The notes under the pieces were generated by a model that saw only the letters and a list, made by a program, of their open reading frames with translations, was not told where the DNA came from and did not search any database. A DNA stretch of 64,000 nt from an uncultured Bacteroidota bacterium (GTDB lineage Bacteria > Bacteroidota > Bacteroidia > Bacteroidales > VadinHA17), in NCBI GenBank assembly GCA_903824785.1, contig CAIJYD010000047.1, positions 17,544 to 81,543 of the forward strand. The letters are read 5' to 3'. Positions 61,584 to 64,000 of the stretch are shown piece by piece. Numbering within the stretch: position 1 is the first letter of the stretch; each line of letters starts with the position of its first letter. Made by a program: the position numbers and the translations under genes.

Positions 61584-62786
61584 TTAACTTTTAATTGCAT
61601 CAATCACTTTTTTTAGCGCAGTATCTGCAGCATCTTCATCGAAATCAATGTAGAGATCTGTAATTGTGTCCTCTCCATGCCCGAGTATATGAGCAATAAC
61701 ATCCTTTGAAACACCTGCCTTCGATGCCATTGTGGCAAACGAATAGCGGGCAATATATGTCTTTAGCCTTAATTCAACTCCCAGGCTCTCTCCGGCAATC
61801 CTCAGATTCTTGTTAGTATTCTTCAGCAGATCCTTTATTTCATATCCTCGCCTCGAGGCCGGATGTATGGTTAATTTCTTTTCAATGAACGGAAGCAGGT
61901 ACTTATCCCCCGGGTACCGCTTTATTATCTCAGCTGCCTCCGGGAATACCTTAATCGAGTACTCCCTTCCGGTCTTAAACCTCCGGTAAATAATGCGGCC
62001 CTTATAGTAATCCTCTTTTTTAAGGTATAACAGATCCTTAAAGTTCGTTCCTCCGGTGTAAAAAATCAGGAAGAAGATATCAATATCTCTCTGCTGGGCA
62101 GGAGTAAGGTATGGCTGAGCAATCAGCAACCTTCTCAGATCATTCCTATCAATTGCCCTAACCCTTTTACGGTCCTGCACAATCTTATACTTCTTGCCGA
62201 ACGGAAAGAGATCCTGCTTAACTAACTTATCCGCGATTGCCTTGTTAAAAATTGCCCTTATGTTGCACATATAGTTCCGCAAAGTATTTGCGGAGTGATT
62301 TAAAAGTATATACTTTTCGAGCCGTTTCAGAAACTCGGGAGTTATTTCCCTGAACTTAATCTTCTCTGATCCTGTCATTGCTAAAAGAATCTTCAGTGTG
62401 GCAGCATACACCTCCATTGTTGATATCCTTCCCTCCAGCAGCAGCGATACAATCCTATCCCGTGTATATTGTACAAAGTCAGCTCCCCCGCCCGGCTCCC
62501 CCGTGAGCCTCTTAACAACCTGTTCAACATTCATATCCCTGATTTCAGGACCAATATCAACAATGGTATCATAATAATCCTGGTACTGGCTGGCCAGTGC
62601 CTTATTAAGGGTTGAATGCCCACGGTAATTAGGCTTAATTTTCCCTTTCTCCAGGTACTTTGGTTCGATATAGTAATCAGTCGGCAGGTACTTAATTACT
62701 TTTTTATGGATAATCCGAAAATAAATTTTACTTTTGCCATCTGATTTAACAAAATCGTTCTTTGTACATGCTTTAATTGTTGCCAT
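61584..62786 (-). CDS. phage integrase (tyrosine recombinase, Bacteroidota type)
   Basis: The 400-residue integrase has an arm-binding N-terminus (about 1–90), core-binding SAM-like domain (about 100–190) and a catalytic domain with Lys271, YIAR (344–347), His370 in ILGHGED and nucleophile Tyr379. The first catalytic Arg is not in its usual place: box I reads YTGGTNFKDL (243–252). IntDOT of CTnDOT also lacks this Arg. It lies beside attR and probably inserts the phage into tRNA-Pro. Confidence 0.88.
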   Translation of the reverse strand: MATIKACTKNDFVKSDGKSKIYFRIIHKKVIKYLPTDYYIEPKYLEKGKIKPNYRGHSTLNKALASQYQDYYDTIVDIGPEIRDMNVEQVVKRLTGEPGGGADFVQYTRDRIVSLLLEGRISTMEVYAATLKILLAMTGSEKIKFREITPEFLKRLEKYILLNHSANTLRNYMCNIRAIFNKAIADKLVKQDLFPFGKKYKIVQDRKRVRAIDRNDLRRLLIAQPYLTPAQQRDIDIFFLIFYTGGTNFKDLLYLKKEDYYKGRIIYRRFKTGREYSIKVFPEAAEIIKRYPGDKYLLPFIEKKLTIHPASRRGYEIKDLLKNTNKNLRIAGESLGVELRLKTYIARYSFATMASKAGVSKDVIAHILGHGEDTITDLYIDFDEDAADTALKKVIDAIKS

Positions 62787-62808
62787 AGTTCAGGAGAATA
62801 AATAAGAT

Positions 62809-62827
62809 TGGTAAACTATTGGTAAAC
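62809..62827 (+). repeat. right candidate integrase arm site (TGGTAAAC twice)
   Basis: Identical 19 bp to 28884–28902, in the same orientation, between the integrase start and attR. Confidence 0.65.
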
Positions 62828-62880
62828 TTATCATATAAATTCATGCAAATTAACGCTAATTTATTAGATTTACAAGAGCA

Positions 62881-62904
62881 AAAAAAAGCCCTGATTATCA
62901 GGGC
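62881..62904 (-). terminator. intrinsic terminator just inside attR
   Basis: GCCCTGA (62888–62894) and TCAGGGC (62898–62904) pair around TTA; on the minus strand the stem is followed by eight T. In the excised circle it would stop the late transcript after the lysis genes. Confidence 0.75.
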
Positions 62905-62929
62905 AAAAATAAAGAATATCAAAGCTTTA

Positions 62930-62972
62930 CGGGGTGTGGCGCAGTTGGCTAGCGCACTTGCATGGGGTGCAA
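62930..62972 (+). repeat. attR: 5' half of tRNA-Pro supplied by the phage
   Basis: Repeats 28781–28823 with one mismatch and continues into an intact tRNA 3' half. The crossover lies within the shared 43 bp. Confidence 0.85.
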
Positions 62973-63003
62973 GTGGTCGACCGTTCGAGTCGGTTCACCC
63001 CGA
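62930..63003 (+). tRNA. tRNA-Pro (GGG)
   Basis: The 74-nt cloverleaf has acceptor CGGGGTG/CACCCCG, D-stem GCGC/GCGC, anticodon stem CTTGC/GCAAG with loop ATGGGGT (anticodon GGG), T-arm with TTCGAGT and discriminator A. CCA is not encoded. The 5' half came from the phage side of the junction. Confidence 0.93.
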
Positions 63004-63030
63004 CTAAGTTTCAGAAGATCTGAAATATTT

Positions 63031-63081
63031 AAGTACATAGTTTAGTATATAACTCAAATACTGGCTATGTACTTTTTTTTG
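63031..63081 (+). terminator. intrinsic terminator after tRNA-Pro
   Basis: AAGTACATAG (63031–63040) pairs with CTATGTACTT (63065–63074), followed by a T-run. It ends the tRNA transcript. The rest of the interval to 63320 shows no gene. Confidence 0.75.
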
Positions 63082-63320
63082 TTCGTTTTTAGGATGGGTT
63101 TATCTACTATTAAGGATAATCCAGCTCCATTTTGCCATTTAATAAGGTGTTACATTAGGCTTAAAATCAATGCTTTCCAATTCCTATTTTTTCTGGGTAT
63201 TTGAAAGTATTTCAATATCAATGACTTTATATACAGGCAGTTCATCGTATTGTGCCATTTATTTTCAAAAAATCGACCACTTCGCGGTAAATAAATCAAA
63301 TAGTAAAATAGACAAATAAT

Positions 63321-64000
63321 CTAGAAATCCCTGACACACCTGACAGAAAAGCCATACTGCTTATTGCTGCCGGCCCTGTAAACATCGGCGCCATCGTAGT
63401 TCATGGTCCTGTTCCAGGCGTAGGTAGTAGCGTACTCGGTAGAACTCCACCAGTAACCGTAGTTTCCAACGTCGTCGTACGAGCCACCGTAGCCACGGTA
63501 GCCACCCGGCAGGGCTGTAAAGCCTGTTTCGTTAGTTGCACCTGTATTGGGGGTTATCCAATGGGTTAGCCCGGTTTCTTTAAGTTTGCCTCCGGCAACA
63601 GCTTCTCCTCCCAGATAGGTTGTTAAAGTTGTCCATTCGGCATCCGTTGGTATATGCCAGCCTGTGGGGCATACATTTTTACCCCCGTTGCTTGCCACCT
63701 TTGTTGTAGCATTATTATCTACTGCATACCAGTTATATAGTCTGCCATAAGTTGTTGAATTACCTGGAGTATTACTGTAATCACTATATGCACCTGTGGT
63801 CAATGCTGCCCATGCAGTATTATCTGTAACGTTAGGTATTGTTGTACCATCATTGTATTTAGTGGTTTTTAGGTTCTCTGACATCCAAACTTGAGTCCCT
63901 ATTTTAACAGTGTTATATACATTATTTTCAACATCCGTTATAGTTCCTCCTGCCGCCGTAGATATTTTCAGCATATTTATCTGTTTTTGGAGTACATCAC
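63321..64000 (-). CDS. FISUMP-domain protein (5' end outside window)
   Basis: The visible ~226 codons include the Fibrobacter major paralogous domain: VKIGTQVWMSENLKTTKYNDGT, LYNWYAV, CPTGWHIPTDAEW and YGFSVRCVRDF. An ATG at 63974 exists, but the frame stays open to the edge (…LQKQINMLKIS), and these proteins are usually secreted with a preceding domain, so the gene probably starts beyond 64000. Function unknown; likely surface or extracellular. Confidence 0.85.
   Translation of the reverse strand, partial: DVLQKQINMLKISTAAGGTITDVENNVYNTVKIGTQVWMSENLKTTKYNDGTTIPNVTDNTAWAALTTGAYSDYSNTPGNSTTYGRLYNWYAVDNNATTKVASNGGKNVCPTGWHIPTDAEWTTLTTYLGGEAVAGGKLKETGLTHWITPNTGATNETGFTALPGGYRGYGGSYDDVGNYGYWWSSTEYATTYAWNRTMNYDGADVYRAGSNKQYGFSVRCVRDF

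Larger units (their letters stand above)
28781..62972. mobile_element. integrated temperate siphophage with a diversity-generating retroelement
   Basis: A contiguous phage gene set is bounded by a 43-bp tRNA-Pro repeat: integrase next to the right boundary, regulators, replication genes, terminase, HK97-type head genes, connector and tail genes, and lysis genes ending at the left boundary. The excised circle would be about 34.15 kb. Every expected morphogenesis function is present and no frame is broken, so the prophage looks intact and possibly inducible. Confidence 0.92.

Noticed and set aside
63321..64000. FISUMP gene as a third DGR target
   Set aside because: It has a related secreted-protein character but no match to the template repeat and lies outside the prophage.

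Overview
The window is a piece of a Bacteroidota chromosome carrying one complete-looking temperate siphophage. The host assignment rests on gene families and gene orders typical of that phylum: nusB–DUF1573–yajC–ybbR–coaE; bamD–rpoZ–coaBC–DUF4835–recN; DUF3276 and DUF5606 proteins; a FISUMP domain; and promoters of the TTTG / TAnnTTTG type. The histidine-degradation genes, a carbamate kinase and a TorD-type chaperone suit an anaerobic or facultative, probably Bacteroidales-like organism. Genus cannot be read from the sequence.

Region 1 (1–28.7 kb) is host housekeeping DNA: cofactor synthesis (coaE, coaBC), secretion and envelope (yajC, bamD, an Omp85-like barrel, a LolA-like carrier, an NlpC/P60 hydrolase), chromosome segregation and repair (ftsK, recN), fatty-acid and lipid synthesis (fabI, an alpha-oxoamine synthase), histidine breakdown (hutI, ftcD), an ornithine carbamoyltransferase/carbamate kinase pair, and trxB.

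Region 2 (28,781–62,972) is the prophage, inserted into a tRNA-Pro(GGG) gene. Its edges are marked by a 43-bp repeat of the 5' half of the tRNA with one mismatch, and each end carries a double TGGTAAAC motif likely to be integrase arm sites. Nearly all genes lie on the minus strand. Reading right to left they are: integrase; a short divergent plus-strand block (repressor, coiled-coil protein, lipoprotein); Cro-like and LuxR-type regulators; ParB-like, DnaA-domain-IV-like, DUF4373, HNH and MazG-like genes; a second tyrosine recombinase; small terminase; a diversity-generating retroelement (DGR); large terminase; an HK97-type head (portal, protease, capsid); connector and tail genes with a -1 frameshifted G/GT chaperone; tape measure; tail tip; and a lysis cassette.

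The most interesting system is the DGR at about 47.9–50.3 kb. An 80-bp template repeat lies beside a reverse transcriptase with YADD and IGxxxSQ motifs. It matches the 3' part of two adjacent genes for small paralogous proteins. The two variable copies differ from the template at 13 and 12 positions, and all 25 differences fall on template adenines; none of the 61 non-adenine positions changed. This is the signature of adenine-directed mutagenic retrohoming. The cassette sits between the small and large terminase genes, has two targets for one template, and shows no obvious avd gene.

Region 3 (62,973–64,000) holds the 3' half of the tRNA, a strong terminator, and the end of a FISUMP-domain gene that runs off the window.
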